NCBI RefSeq assembly: GCF_006716765.1
Contig: NZ_VFPO01000001.1
Location: 4,712,001-4,776,000 of the forward strand
Length of the DNA stretch: 64,000 nt
DNA from: Actinomadura hallensis
GTDB lineage: Bacteria > Actinomycetota > Actinomycetes > Streptosporangiales > Streptosporangiaceae
Reading direction: 5' to 3'
Below are positions 8,130 through 16,542 of this stretch, in pieces. Position 1 is the first letter of the stretch; each line of letters starts with the position of its first letter. Below the pieces are notes generated by a model. That model saw nothing but the letters and a program-made list of their open reading frames with translations. It was not told the origin of the DNA and ran no database searches. The position numbers and the translations under genes were made by a program.

Positions 8130-8408
8130 CTACTTCTTGCCGGCCACCAGGTTCTTGAAGTCCGCGCCCGCCTTGAACTTGGGAACGGACGTCGCGGGGA
8201 CCTCGATGGTCTTGCCCGTTGCGGGGTTGCGGGCCGTACGGGCAGGCCGGTCGGCCTTCTCGAACGAACCGAACCCGGTGATCGCGACCTTGTCGCCCTT
8301 GGCGACGGCGGTCTGGATCGTCTCCAGGATGGCGTCGACGGCCTCGGCTGCGGCCTTCTTGCTGCCCAGCCGGTCAGAGATGGCGTCGACCAGCTCACGC
8401 TTGTTCAT
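8130..8408 (-). CDS. hupB: HU-family nucleoid protein
   Basis: A 92-residue HU dimer subunit that bends and compacts DNA. It begins MNKRELVDAISDRLGSKKAA, carries the GDKVAITGFGSFEKADRPAR strand-turn, the intercalating NPATG loop, and ends FKNLVAGKK. It lacks the long lysine/alanine-rich tail of the mycobacterial HupB and matches the short actinobacterial HU. A GAGGAG site lies seven bases upstream of the ATG. It is a single-gene unit with its own promoter and a strong terminator. Confidence 0.97.
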   Translation of the reverse strand: MNKRELVDAISDRLGSKKAAAEAVDAILETIQTAVAKGDKVAITGFGSFEKADRPARTARNPATGKTIEVPATSVPKFKAGADFKNLVAGKK

Positions 8409-8443
8409 GGGTTACTCCTCTAGTTCCCCCCTTGCCCGAACGA

Positions 8444-8471
8444 AACTAAGGGAGCCTCAGCGTGGACACAA
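8444..8471 (-). promoter_or_regulatory. Putative hupB promoter
   Basis: On the minus strand, TTGTGT (8466-8471) and TTAGTT (8444-8449) are separated by 16 bp and end 35 bp before the hupB ATG. The hexamers are partial matches to the sigma-70 consensus. Position fits a short leader with the GAGGAG site. Confidence 0.4.
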
Positions 8472-8567
8472 TCACCTGCACGCACGAGTTGGCGTGTCGC
8501 TGGCGTTTTTGTCGCACTCGCCCCCGTCTCGCCCGGGTGACCGGACCTAATCCGGCCACTGCGCACG

Positions 8568-8807
8568 CTAACCGACGTCGGGCGTCTCTTGGAAATCGGC
8601 GAGGAACGTCTCCAGCCTGCGCGCGGCCAGGGCGGAGTCCCGTTTGGCCAGGTCGGTGATCGCCAGCAGGTGCCGGATGAGCCGCTGCCGCTCCTCGGGA
8701 GGCAGCGGCGCCACCGCGCGGTGCGCGTCCCGCAGCTTCAGCGCGAGCGAGGTCAGTTCGGGGTCGTCCCACTGCGGCCCGGTCCAGGGGGGCGTGTCGT
8801 CCTTCAT
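8568..8807 (-). CDS. Small conserved-looking hypothetical protein
   Basis: A 79-residue soluble, mostly helical protein (MKDDTPPWTGPQWDDPELTS at the start, then PLPPEERQRLIRHLLAITDLAKRDSALAARRLETFLADF). I do not recognise a family. The ATG at 8807 has GGAGGAG about nine bases upstream, which argues that it is a real gene. It lies upstream of hupB on the same strand, 159 bp away. No transmembrane segment or signal is visible. Confidence 0.65.
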   Translation of the reverse strand: MKDDTPPWTGPQWDDPELTSLALKLRDAHRAVAPLPPEERQRLIRHLLAITDLAKRDSALAARRLETFLADFQETPDVG

Positions 8808-9017
8808 CGCAGCGCTCTCCTCCTTCGGGCCTTGGCGACCTTCCACGGTCGAGCACTGCGCGGGATCGCCGCATCGCTCCGCCCCGCCTCGGCGGCTCGC
8901 TGCGCGATCGGTTCTCTCGCAGGCTCGGGACCTGCCTCCGGGCGCGAGCGCGACCGCTGGTCGTCGCGCGATTCACGGCAGTGACCGGTGTTCGGGAGTT
9001 CCGTGGGCATGCTAACG

Positions 9018-9047
9018 GGGGCCAGGGACCGCTCGGTCCCTGGCCCC
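9018..9047 (-). terminator. Terminator of leuCD
   Basis: A perfect 13-bp stem (arm GGGGCCAGGGACC) with a 4-nt GCTC loop lies 32 bp past the leuD stop. No U-tract follows. Confidence 0.8.
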
Positions 9048-9079
9048 TGCCCGATCGGATCTCAGGCCCCCGGCGCGCC

Positions 9080-9667
9080 TCAGACGGTGGTGGGGAGCCA
9101 GCTCTGGCGGGTCGCCTCGTACTCGCTGATGGCGTCGCCGTGGCGGAGGGTGAGGCCGATGTCGTCCAGGCCCTCCATCAGGCGCCAGCGCGTGTAGTCG
9201 TCGATCTCGAACGCGGCGGTCACGCCGTCCCAGCGGACCTCGCGCTTCTCCAGGTCGACGGTGACCTCCAGGGCCGGGTCCTTCTCGACCCTCGACTGGA
9301 GGTCCTCGACCTGCTCGCCGGTGAGGACGACCGGCAGCAGCCCCATCTTCGTGGCGTTGTTGCGGAAGATGTCCCCGAAGCGCGGCGCGATGATGACCCG
9401 GAACCCGTACTGCTGCAGCGCCCAGACGGCGTGCTCGCGGGACGAGCCGGTGCCGAAGTCGGGACCGGCGACCAGGATGCCCGCGCCCTCGTACTGCGGC
9501 TGGTTCAGGACGAAGTCGGGGTCCTCGCGCCAGGCGGAGAACAGGCCCTTGTCGAACCCGGTGCGGCTGACCTGCTTGAGCCAGACGGCGGGGATGATCT
9601 GGTCGGTGTCGACGTTGCTGCGGCGCAGCGGGACCGCGCGCCCGGTGTAGGTGGTGAACGCTTCCAT
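9080..9667 (-). CDS. leuD: 3-isopropylmalate dehydratase small subunit
   Basis: A 195-residue swivel-domain subunit that pairs with LeuC to isomerise 2- to 3-isopropylmalate in leucine synthesis. Family motifs are RRSNVDTDQIIPAVWLK near the start and GPDFGTGSSREHAVWALQQYG in the core, plus NNATKMGLLPV. Complete in length. It starts nine bases after the leuC stop, with GAGGAACCACC just upstream of the ATG, so the pair is a two-gene operon. Confidence 0.97.
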   Translation of the reverse strand: MEAFTTYTGRAVPLRRSNVDTDQIIPAVWLKQVSRTGFDKGLFSAWREDPDFVLNQPQYEGAGILVAGPDFGTGSSREHAVWALQQYGFRVIIAPRFGDIFRNNATKMGLLPVVLTGEQVEDLQSRVEKDPALEVTVDLEKREVRWDGVTAAFEIDDYTRWRLMEGLDDIGLTLRHGDAISEYEATRQSWLPTTV

Positions 9668-9676
9668 GGTGGTTCC

Positions 9677-11125
9677 TCAGAGATCGGTCCCAGTCTGGGG
9701 GGACGACCCCCCGGACCCCCCGGCTGCGCCGAGGTCTTGGGGGGCGGTCAGACGGCCGGTAACGGCGGTGGCGGCGGCGACGGCGGGCGACACCAGGTGG
9801 GTGCGGCCGCCGGGCCCCTGCCGGCCCTCGAAGTTGCGGTTCGACGTGGAGGCGCTGCGCTCGCCCGGCGTGAGCTTGTCGGGGTTCATCGCCAGGCACA
9901 TCGAGCAGCCGGCCTCGCGCCATTCCGCGCCGGACTCGGAGATGATCCGGTCGAGGCCCTCCTCCTCGGCCTGCTTCTTGACCTTCATGGAGCCGGGGAC
10001 GACCAGCATCCGGACGCCGTCGGCGACCTTGCGGCCCTTCAGGACGGAGGCGACCGCGCGGAGGTCCTCGATGCGGCCGTTGGTGCAGGAGCCCACGAAG
10101 ACGGTGTCCACCCGGATGTCGCGCAGCGGCGTCCCGGCGGTCAGGCCCATGTACTCCAGGGCGCGCTCGGCGGCCTGGCGCTCGACGGGGTCGTCGAACG
10201 ACGCGGGGTCGGGCACGGACTCGGCGAGCGGCAGGCCCTGGCCCGGGTTGGTGCCCCAGGTGACGAACGGGGTCAGCTCGGCCGCGTCGATCACGACCTC
10301 CTTGTCGAAGACCGCGTCGTCGTCGGTGCGCAGCGACTTCCAGTACTCGACGGCCCGGTCCCAGTCCTCGCCCTCGGGCGCGTGGGGGCGGCCCTTGAGG
10401 TACTCGAACGTGGTCTCGTCCGGCGCGATCATCCCGGCGCGGGCGCCGGCCTCGATGGACATGTTGCAGACCGTCATGCGGCCCTCCATCGACAGCGACC
10501 GGATCGCCTCGCCGCGGTACTCGATGATGTGGCCCTGGCCGCCGCCGGTGCCGATCCGCGCGATGATCGCGAGGATGAGGTCCTTGGCGGTGACGCCCTC
10601 GGGCAGCGTCCCCTCGACGGTCACGGCCATCGTCTTCGGCTTGATCTGCGGCAGCGTCTGGGTGGCGAGGACGTGCTCGACCTCGCTGGTGCCGATGCCG
10701 AACGCGAGGGCGCCGAACGCGCCGTGCGTGGAGGTGTGCGAGTCGCCGCACACGACGGTCATGCCGGGCTGGGTGAGGCCGAGCTGCGGGCCGATGACGT
10801 GGACGATGCCCTGCCCGTCGTCGCCCATCGGGTGCAGCCGGATCCCGAAGTCGGAGCAGTTCTTGCGCAGCGTCTCGACCTGGGTGCGCGACACCGGGTC
10901 GGCGATCGGCTTCAGCAGGTCGGTCGTCGGGACGTTGTGGTCCTCGGTGGCGATCGTCAGGTCGGGGCGCCGGACCTGGCGGCCCGCCATCCGCAGCCCG
11001 TCGAACGCCTGGGGGCTGGTGACCTCGTGGACGAGGTGGAGGTCGATGTAGAGGAGGTCCGGTTCCCCCTCGGCGCGCCGTACGACGTGCGCGTCGTAGA
11101 CCTTCTCGGCCAGTGTTCGACCCAT
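9677..11125 (-). CDS. leuC: 3-isopropylmalate dehydratase large subunit
   Basis: A 482-residue aconitase-family subunit holding the [4Fe-4S] cluster. The three cluster cysteines are in VFVGSCTNGR and CSMCLAMNPD; VVCGDSHTSTHGAFG is also present. The ATG at 11125 (MGRTLAEKVYD) is the conserved start; further upstream codons are not conserved-looking. The last roughly 20 residues (AAGGSGGSSPQTGTDL at the very end) are encoded by a dispersed G-rich palindrome and are unlike LeuC tails I know. Divergent from ndgR, its likely regulator. Confidence 0.96.
   Translation of the reverse strand: MGRTLAEKVYDAHVVRRAEGEPDLLYIDLHLVHEVTSPQAFDGLRMAGRQVRRPDLTIATEDHNVPTTDLLKPIADPVSRTQVETLRKNCSDFGIRLHPMGDDGQGIVHVIGPQLGLTQPGMTVVCGDSHTSTHGAFGALAFGIGTSEVEHVLATQTLPQIKPKTMAVTVEGTLPEGVTAKDLILAIIARIGTGGGQGHIIEYRGEAIRSLSMEGRMTVCNMSIEAGARAGMIAPDETTFEYLKGRPHAPEGEDWDRAVEYWKSLRTDDDAVFDKEVVIDAAELTPFVTWGTNPGQGLPLAESVPDPASFDDPVERQAAERALEYMGLTAGTPLRDIRVDTVFVGSCTNGRIEDLRAVASVLKGRKVADGVRMLVVPGSMKVKKQAEEEGLDRIISESGAEWREAGCSMCLAMNPDKLTPGERSASTSNRNFEGRQGPGGRTHLVSPAVAAATAVTGRLTAPQDLGAAGGSGGSSPQTGTDL
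9690..9746 (-). repeat. Dispersed G6-TCGT-C6 palindrome inside the leuC 3' end
   Basis: The core GGGGGGACGACCCCCC (9697-9712) is the exact reverse complement of the palindrome at 1658-1673. It is flanked by further G/C runs. Here the element lies in the reading frame and encodes the LeuC tail and reaches to 14 bases before the stop. Confidence 0.75.
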
Positions 11126-11206
11126 CACTCCCACCTCGCCTGCTTGAACGGCCTGCTGGAACCTCTGCCGGCGCCCCGTCGCGCCGCGGTCCGGGCCACC
11201 CTGAAC

Positions 11207-11236
11207 TTGCATCTCAAAATTCGAGACGGCAATATC
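11207..11236 (+). promoter_or_regulatory. ndgR promoter and overlapping 15-bp palindrome
   Basis: TTGCAT (11207-11212) and AATATC (11231-11236) are 18 bp apart, and the ndgR ATG follows six bases after the second hexamer with no Shine-Dalgarno site, so the ndgR transcript is probably leaderless. The spacer contains TCTCAAAATTCGAGA (11212-11226), a palindrome with two mismatched pairs. It lies between the divergent leuC and ndgR genes and is the best candidate for the NdgR operator. Confidence 0.55.
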
Positions 11237-11241
11237 AAGAC

Positions 11242-11961
11242 ATGGACAACTCTAGCGGAGTCGGCGTACTTGACAAAGCCGTTCGCGTTCTGAACGCGCT
11301 GGAGGCGGGCCCGGCTTCCCTCGCCCAGCTCGTCCAGACGACCGGGCTGGCCCGCCCCACCGCCCACCGGCTGGCCGTCGCGCTCGAGCACCACCGCCTC
11401 GTCCACCGCGACACGCAGGGGAGGTTCATCCTGGGTCCGAGGCTCGCCGAGCTCGCGGTCGCCGCGGGCGAGGACCGCCTCCTCGCGATCGCCCAGCCCA
11501 TTCTGGCCCAGCTGCGCGACCTCACCGGCGAGAGCGCCTCGCTGTTCCGCCGCCAGGGCGACGTCCGGGTCTGCGTGGCGGCCGCCGAGCGCACCAGCGG
11601 CCTGCGCGACACCATCCCGGTCGGCGCCGCGCTCCCGATGACGGCCGGCTCGGCCGCGCAGATCCTGCTCGCGTGGGAGGAGCCGGACCGGCTGCACCGC
11701 GGGCTCCGCAACGCCAAGTTCGACGCCGCCACGCTCGCGGCGGTCCGGCGGCGGGGGTGGGCGCAGAGCGTCGGCGAGCGCGAGCAGGGCGTCGGGTCCG
11801 TCTCCGCCCCGATCCGCGGCGCGGGCGGACGGGTGATCGCCGCCGTGTCGGTCTCCGGTCCCCTTGAACGCCTCACCCGCTCCCCCGGCCGCCTGCACGC
11901 CGCGCCCGTCGCCGCGGCGGCCGAGAAGATCTCCGAGGGGATGCGCCGCACCGGCTCGTGA
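11242..11961 (+). CDS. ndgR: IclR-family regulator of leucine genes
   Basis: A 239-residue IclR regulator that begins MDNSSGVGVLDKAVRVLNAL, essentially the N-terminus of Streptomyces NdgR. The winged helix covers about residues 8-65 (GLARPTAHRLAVALEHHRLV is the recognition region) and the effector domain about 80-235. NdgR-type proteins sit divergent from leuCD in actinobacteria and control leucine and other amino-acid genes; the same arrangement is seen here. The start is placed at 11242 by homology; it lacks a ribosome binding site and fits leaderless translation. Confidence 0.93.
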   Translation: MDNSSGVGVLDKAVRVLNALEAGPASLAQLVQTTGLARPTAHRLAVALEHHRLVHRDTQGRFILGPRLAELAVAAGEDRLLAIAQPILAQLRDLTGESASLFRRQGDVRVCVAAAERTSGLRDTIPVGAALPMTAGSAAQILLAWEEPDRLHRGLRNAKFDAATLAAVRRRGWAQSVGEREQGVGSVSAPIRGAGGRVIAAVSVSGPLERLTRSPGRLHAAPVAAAAEKISEGMRRTGS

Positions 11962-12126
11962 ACCTCCCCTCCTCCGGACCTCCCGCCTCCCGGACACCCC
12001 TCCTCGCGAACGTCCCCGTCTCCTGAACGTCTCCGTCCCCTGAACGTCCCCCGCATCGCGGAGCGGCACGGCATCGTGGACCGCACCGCACCCCCTGACC
12101 GAGTGCTCCGTGAACCGGGAGGCCGG

Positions 12127-14454
12127 ATGGACGCCGACGAATCCGAACTGCGCGCGAGGCTCGCAAGGCTCTCGCTCGAGGAGAAGGTCCACCTGCTCAC
12201 CGGGGACGGCTTCTGGACGCTGCGTCCCCTCCCCCGCATCGGGCTGCGGCGGATCGTGATGTCGGACGGCCCGAGCGGCGTCCGCGGCACCCGCTGGGAC
12301 GAGCGCGACACGAGCCTGCTGTTCCCGAACCCCTCCGCGCTCGCGGCGACGTGGGACCCGGCGCTCGCCGAGCGGATCGGGCGGCTGAACGGCGCGCAGG
12401 CGCGCGAGAAGGGCGTGCACGTCCAGCTCGCGCCGACGCTCAACCTGCACCGGACGCCGCTCGGCGGGCGGCACTTCGAGAACTACTCCGAGGACCCGCT
12501 GCTCACCGCCCGCATCGGCGCCGCGTTCGTGCGGGGCGTCCAGTCCGCGGGGGTCGCGGCGACGCCGAAGCACTTCGTGGGCAACGACTCCGAGACGTCC
12601 CGGATGTCCTACGACGCGCGCATCGGCGAGGAGGCGCTGGACGAGCTGTACCTGCGCCCGTTCGAGGAGGCGGTGAAGGCGGGCGCGTGGGCGGTGATGG
12701 CCGCCTACAACAAGGTCAACGGCGCGTCCATGACCGAGAACCGGGCGCTGCTCACGGACGTGCTGAAGCGGCGCTGGGGCTTCGACGGCGTCGTGGTGTC
12801 GGACTGGACCGCGATCCGCTCGACCGAGGAGAGCGCCGCCGCCGGGATGGACCTGGAGATGCCGGGCCTGCCGTCCAGCCCGTGGCGGGACAGGCTGGTC
12901 GAGGCCGTCCGGGCCGGCCGGGTCGCCGAGGAGCTGATCGACGACAAGGTGCTCCGCGTGCTCCGCCTGGCCGCCCGCGTGGGCGCCCTTGAAGGGTTCC
13001 CCGAACCGCCGCCGGTCCGGACGCCCGCCGACGCCCGCCGGCAGCTGCGCGACGCCGCGGCCAGGGCCGCCGTGCTGCTGCGCAACGAGGGCGGGCTGCT
13101 GCCGCTGCGGTCGCCGCGCAGGCTCGCCCTGATCGGGCCGAACGCGGTCCGGTTCGGCGCGCAGGGCGGCGGCAGCGCGCACGTCGAGCCCGAGCACGTC
13201 GTGACGCCGGCCGAGGGACTGCGGCGGGCGCTCGGCGACGCCACGGAGCTGACCGTCCACCCCGGCGTGTACCCGCACGGGCGGCTCGCCCCGCTGCCGA
13301 TGGCGCCGGCGGCCGACCCCGAGACGGGGGAACGGGGCGTGCGGCTGGAGTTCCTCGACGCGGGCGGCGGCGTCATCGAATCCGAGCTTCGCCGGGCCGC
13401 GCGGTTCGTCCTTCTCGACGGGCCGCCCAAGGGCACGGCCCAGATCGTCGTGCGGGCGCGGGTGACACCGGCCGAGAGCGGCGTCCACACGTTCGCCGTG
13501 ACCGGCACGGGCGAGTACGAGCTGCGCATCGACGGCGCCGCCACGGCCGTCGCGCTCACGCCCGGCCACGGCGACCCGGCCGAGGGGCTGATGCGCCCGC
13601 CCGAGCACCGCGTCGAGGCCGAGCTGGCCGCGGGCCGCCCCGTCACCGTCGAGCTGCGGCACGTCCGTGCGCCGGGCTGGTTCGCGCCCGTGTTCGGCCT
13701 CGGCTACCGCGAGCCGCGCCCCGCCGAGGACGACGCGCTCGCCGCCGCCGTGGCCGCCGCCCGCGACGCCGACGCCGCCGTGGTCGTCGTCGGGACGAAC
13801 GACGAGGTGGAGAGCGAGGGCTTCGACCGCGCGTCCCTCGCCCTGCCCGGCCGCCAGGACGAGCTGGTCTCCGCCGTCGCCGCCGCCAACCCCCGCACGG
13901 TGGTGGTCGTGAACGCGGGCGCGCCCGTCCTGATGCCGTGGCGGGACGAGGTGGCCGCGATCCTGTGGGCGTGGCTGCCGGGGCAGGAGGGCGGCGACGC
14001 GATCGCCGACGTCCTCACCGGGGCGGCGGAGCCGGGCGGGCGGCTGCCCACCACGTTCCCGGCGTCCGGGGAGGGCGTCCTGTCGCCGGTCCCGGACGAG
14101 GACGGCGTCCTCCGCTATTCCGAGGGCACGGCCATCGGATACCGGCATTACACGTCCGATCAGATCGCTTATCCGTTCGGGCACGGGCTCGGATACACGA
14201 CGTGGGAGTACGGGCCGCTCACCGTCACCGGGAACACGGCCGAGGTGACGGTCCGCAACACCGGGGAGCGACCGGGGCGCGAGGTCGTGCAGCTCTACGC
14301 CTCCACGGGCGGAACGGTGCGGCTGGCGGGCTTCGCCGTCGCCGAGGCCGCGCCCGGCGAGTCGGCGACGGTCCGCGTCCGGCTGGACGAACGCGTCCTC
14401 CGTACCGGGGGCGATGACCTCGAGATCAGCACAACCCGGGCGGACATTGGATAG
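12127..14454 (+). CDS. Glycoside hydrolase family 3 beta-glycosidase with PA14 insert
   Basis: A 775-residue GH3 enzyme. The TIM-barrel part includes MSDGPSGVRG, the KHFVGNDSE box and VVVSDW, whose Asp226 is the expected nucleophile. The (alpha/beta)6 sandwich follows, interrupted by a PA14-like domain at about residues 395-520, then GTNDEVESEGFDR; a fibronectin-III-like domain closes the C-terminus (about 705-775). No signal peptide is seen, so it is probably cytosolic and acts on imported glycosides. The ATG at 12127 has GGGAGG upstream; a longer frame from 12076 exists. It is alone on its strand after ndgR. Confidence 0.93.
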   Translation: MDADESELRARLARLSLEEKVHLLTGDGFWTLRPLPRIGLRRIVMSDGPSGVRGTRWDERDTSLLFPNPSALAATWDPALAERIGRLNGAQAREKGVHVQLAPTLNLHRTPLGGRHFENYSEDPLLTARIGAAFVRGVQSAGVAATPKHFVGNDSETSRMSYDARIGEEALDELYLRPFEEAVKAGAWAVMAAYNKVNGASMTENRALLTDVLKRRWGFDGVVVSDWTAIRSTEESAAAGMDLEMPGLPSSPWRDRLVEAVRAGRVAEELIDDKVLRVLRLAARVGALEGFPEPPPVRTPADARRQLRDAAARAAVLLRNEGGLLPLRSPRRLALIGPNAVRFGAQGGGSAHVEPEHVVTPAEGLRRALGDATELTVHPGVYPHGRLAPLPMAPAADPETGERGVRLEFLDAGGGVIESELRRAARFVLLDGPPKGTAQIVVRARVTPAESGVHTFAVTGTGEYELRIDGAATAVALTPGHGDPAEGLMRPPEHRVEAELAAGRPVTVELRHVRAPGWFAPVFGLGYREPRPAEDDALAAAVAAARDADAAVVVVGTNDEVESEGFDRASLALPGRQDELVSAVAAANPRTVVVVNAGAPVLMPWRDEVAAILWAWLPGQEGGDAIADVLTGAAEPGGRLPTTFPASGEGVLSPVPDEDGVLRYSEGTAIGYRHYTSDQIAYPFGHGLGYTTWEYGPLTVTGNTAEVTVRNTGERPGREVVQLYASTGGTVRLAGFAVAEAAPGESATVRVRLDERVLRTGGDDLEISTTRADIG

Positions 14455-14515
14455 TGCCGGTATCTGATCGCCTCACCCGGATAGCGTTGAACGTCCGGTG
14501 GAGAAGGGTACGGCG

Positions 14516-15145
14516 GTGCAGATCTCCGAGCTCAGCGATCGCAGTGGCCTGACGGTTCAGACGATCAAGTTCTACATCCGGGAGGGCCTGCTCCCGAGGG
14601 GCTCGGCGGTGAGCGCGACCAGGGCCGAGTACGGTCCCCGGCACCTGGAGCGGCTGCGGCTGATCAGCGCGCTGCGCGAGGTCGGCGACCTGCCGGTCTC
14701 GGCGATCCAGCAGATCATCGCGGCCATCGAGGACGACCGCGTCAGCCTGCACGAGCTGTTCGGCGTCACCCGGTACGCCATCGGCCCGCACGTCGCGGCG
14801 CCGCAGGACCCGCACTGGCGCGCCGCCCGCGAGGACGTCGACGCGCTGGTCCGCGAGCTCGGCTGGAACGTCGGCGACCGCGCCCCCGCCCGCGACCTGC
14901 TCGCGCACACGTTCGTCGCGCTGCGCCGCCTCGGCTTCCCGATCACCCTCAAGGACCTGCGGCCGTACGTGCGGGCCGCCGCCGAGGTGGCCGAGCACGA
15001 GATCGGCCGGGTCTCGGACGGGATGCCGCGGGCCCGCGCGGTGCAGTCGCTGCTGGTCTCGACCGTCCTGTACGAGCAGGTCCTGACGGCACTGCACCGG
15101 CTCGCCCAGGAGGACGCCTCGTCCCGCCGCTTCGGCCGGAACTGA
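14516..15145 (+). CDS. MerR-family transcriptional regulator
   Basis: A 209-residue regulator with an N-terminal MerR winged helix (ISELSDRSGLTVQTIKFYIR, residues 3-22, then the wing around AEYGPRHLERLRL) and a helical C-terminal domain of about 130 residues with no cysteine cluster, so not a metal sensor. The GTG at 14516 has GAGAAGGG seven bases upstream; a second GTG at 14498 would add six residues. Downstream of the GH3 gene by 61 bp and possibly its regulator, though this is only proximity. Confidence 0.85.
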   Translation: MQISELSDRSGLTVQTIKFYIREGLLPRGSAVSATRAEYGPRHLERLRLISALREVGDLPVSAIQQIIAAIEDDRVSLHELFGVTRYAIGPHVAAPQDPHWRAAREDVDALVRELGWNVGDRAPARDLLAHTFVALRRLGFPITLKDLRPYVRAAAEVAEHEIGRVSDGMPRARAVQSLLVSTVLYEQVLTALHRLAQEDASSRRFGRN

Positions 15146-15256
15146 GGCCGGAGCCCGACACCGGGACGAGTCCCGCAGCCATGCGCGTTCCGCATGGCTG
15201 CCGTTCCAAATCTTCGCTGGTGTCATGGCCGACCCGCGTCTAGCGTCGATCGCGCC

Positions 15257-16516
15257 ATGACACGAATCGCTTTTCTCGGACTGGGACGCATGGGCGTCCC
15301 CATGGCCCGGCGGCTCCTCGCCGCCGGGCACGACCTGACCGTGTGGAACCGCACGGCCGCCAAGGCCGCGCCCCTCGCGGGGGCCGGCGCCGCCGTCGCC
15401 GGCACGCCCGCGGAGGCCGTCGCCGGGCGCGACCTGGTCGTCACGATGCTCGCCGACGGCGCCGCCGTCGAGGACGTGCTGCTCGGCCCCGGCGGGGCGG
15501 CCCCGGCGCTCGCGCCCGGGACCGTGATCGCCGACATGTCGACGATCGGCCCGGACGCCGCCGGCCGCGTCCGCCGCCGGCTGCCGGAGGGGGTCGCGTT
15601 CGTGGACGCGCCCGTGTCCGGCAGCGTCCCGCAGGCGGAGGCGGGCGAGCTGGTGATCCTCGCGGGCGGGACGGAGGCCGACGTGGCCCGCTGCGCCGGG
15701 GCCCTCGAAGCGCTCGGCCGCGTCCGGCACGTCGGCCCGCCGGGCGCCGGGGCCGCGCTCAAGCTGGTGCTGAACGGGGTGCTCGTCGCGAACTTCGCCG
15801 TCCTCGGCGAGGCGCTCGCCTTCGCCGACCGGCTCGGCGTCGACACCGGTCTCGCTCTGGACGCGCTCTCCGCGCTCAGCCCGCAGGCCGGACGGCTGAA
15901 GGAGAGCACCCCGGACGAGACGCCGCGCTTCACGCTCGGCCTGGCCGCCAAGGACATCCGCCTCGTCCTGAACGAAGCCCGCACCGCCGAAGCCCACGCC
16001 GGCGGGGTGCTGTCCGCCGTCCAGGCCCGCGTGGACGCCGCGCTCGCCGCCGGGCTCGCCGGCCGGGACCTCACCGCACTCGCAGAGCACACCAGAAGCC
16101 GCACAGGGAGGACGTCCCCCATGCGCGTGAAGATCGGCAATCCCCCGACCGTTCCCGCCCCGCCCAACACCGCCTACTCCCACACCGCCTACGTCACGCA
16201 GGGTCCGATGCTGTACGTCTCCGGGCAGATCGCCCTCGGCGAGGACGGCGAGATCGACGCGCCGGGGGACATCGCCCGCCAGTCGGAGGTGATCTTCTCG
16301 CTGCTGGAGCGGATCCTCGCCGCGCACGGCGCGGGCTTCGAGGACGTGGTCAACATCCGGTCGTTCCTGACCGACCTCGACCTCCGCCGGGAGTACGGGG
16401 CCGTCCGCGCCCGGTACTTCACCGGCGAGCCGCCGACGAGCACGACGGTGGAGGTGCCGCGCCTCTTCCACCCCGACGCGCTGCTGGAGGTCGAGATCGT
16501 CGCGGCCGTCCCCTGA
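15257..16516 (+). CDS. Fusion: HIBADH-like NAD(P) oxidoreductase plus C-terminal Rid/YjgF domain
   Basis: A single 419-residue open frame. Residues 1-280 are a beta-hydroxyacid dehydrogenase: AFLGLGRMGVPMARRLLAAG, DAPVSGS, and the catalytic lysine in GAALKLVLN. Residues 289-419 are a complete Rid (YjgF/YER057c) domain. No stop codon separates them; the linker reads EHTRSRTGRTSP. A GGGAGG site nine bases before the internal ATG at 16121 suggests the Rid part can also be made alone. At the position of the catalytic arginine of RidA (RSCVEV in E. coli) this protein has serine (STTVEV), so imine deaminase activity is doubtful. TAGCGT at 15241 may be the -10. Confidence 0.8.
   Translation: MTRIAFLGLGRMGVPMARRLLAAGHDLTVWNRTAAKAAPLAGAGAAVAGTPAEAVAGRDLVVTMLADGAAVEDVLLGPGGAAPALAPGTVIADMSTIGPDAAGRVRRRLPEGVAFVDAPVSGSVPQAEAGELVILAGGTEADVARCAGALEALGRVRHVGPPGAGAALKLVLNGVLVANFAVLGEALAFADRLGVDTGLALDALSALSPQAGRLKESTPDETPRFTLGLAAKDIRLVLNEARTAEAHAGGVLSAVQARVDAALAAGLAGRDLTALAEHTRSRTGRTSPMRVKIGNPPTVPAPPNTAYSHTAYVTQGPMLYVSGQIALGEDGEIDAPGDIARQSEVIFSLLERILAAHGAGFEDVVNIRSFLTDLDLRREYGAVRARYFTGEPPTSTTVEVPRLFHPDALLEVEIVAAVP
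16121..16516 (+). CDS. Internal start: stand-alone Rid-family protein (nested in the fusion frame)
   Basis: A 131-residue frame MRVKIGNPPTVPAPPNTAYS to the common stop. GGGAGG is spaced nine bases from the ATG, the classic signature of an independent gene, but here it lies inside the upstream reading frame. The domain has the usual Rid landmarks (LYVSGQIALGEDGEI, VVNIRSFLTD, ALLEVEIVA) but lacks the catalytic arginine. Whether the cell makes the fusion, the short form or both cannot be told from sequence. Confidence 0.5.
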   Translation: MRVKIGNPPTVPAPPNTAYSHTAYVTQGPMLYVSGQIALGEDGEIDAPGDIARQSEVIFSLLERILAAHGAGFEDVVNIRSFLTDLDLRREYGAVRARYFTGEPPTSTTVEVPRLFHPDALLEVEIVAAVP

Positions 16517-16542
16517 GACGGCACGGCCGCCCGGCGCCCGCC

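Noticed and set aside
8981..11293. 770-codon plus-strand open frame opposite leuDC
   Set aside because: It is the antisense shadow of leuD and leuC in G+C-rich DNA; the protein is Val/Asp/Arg/Leu low-complexity with no family motif.
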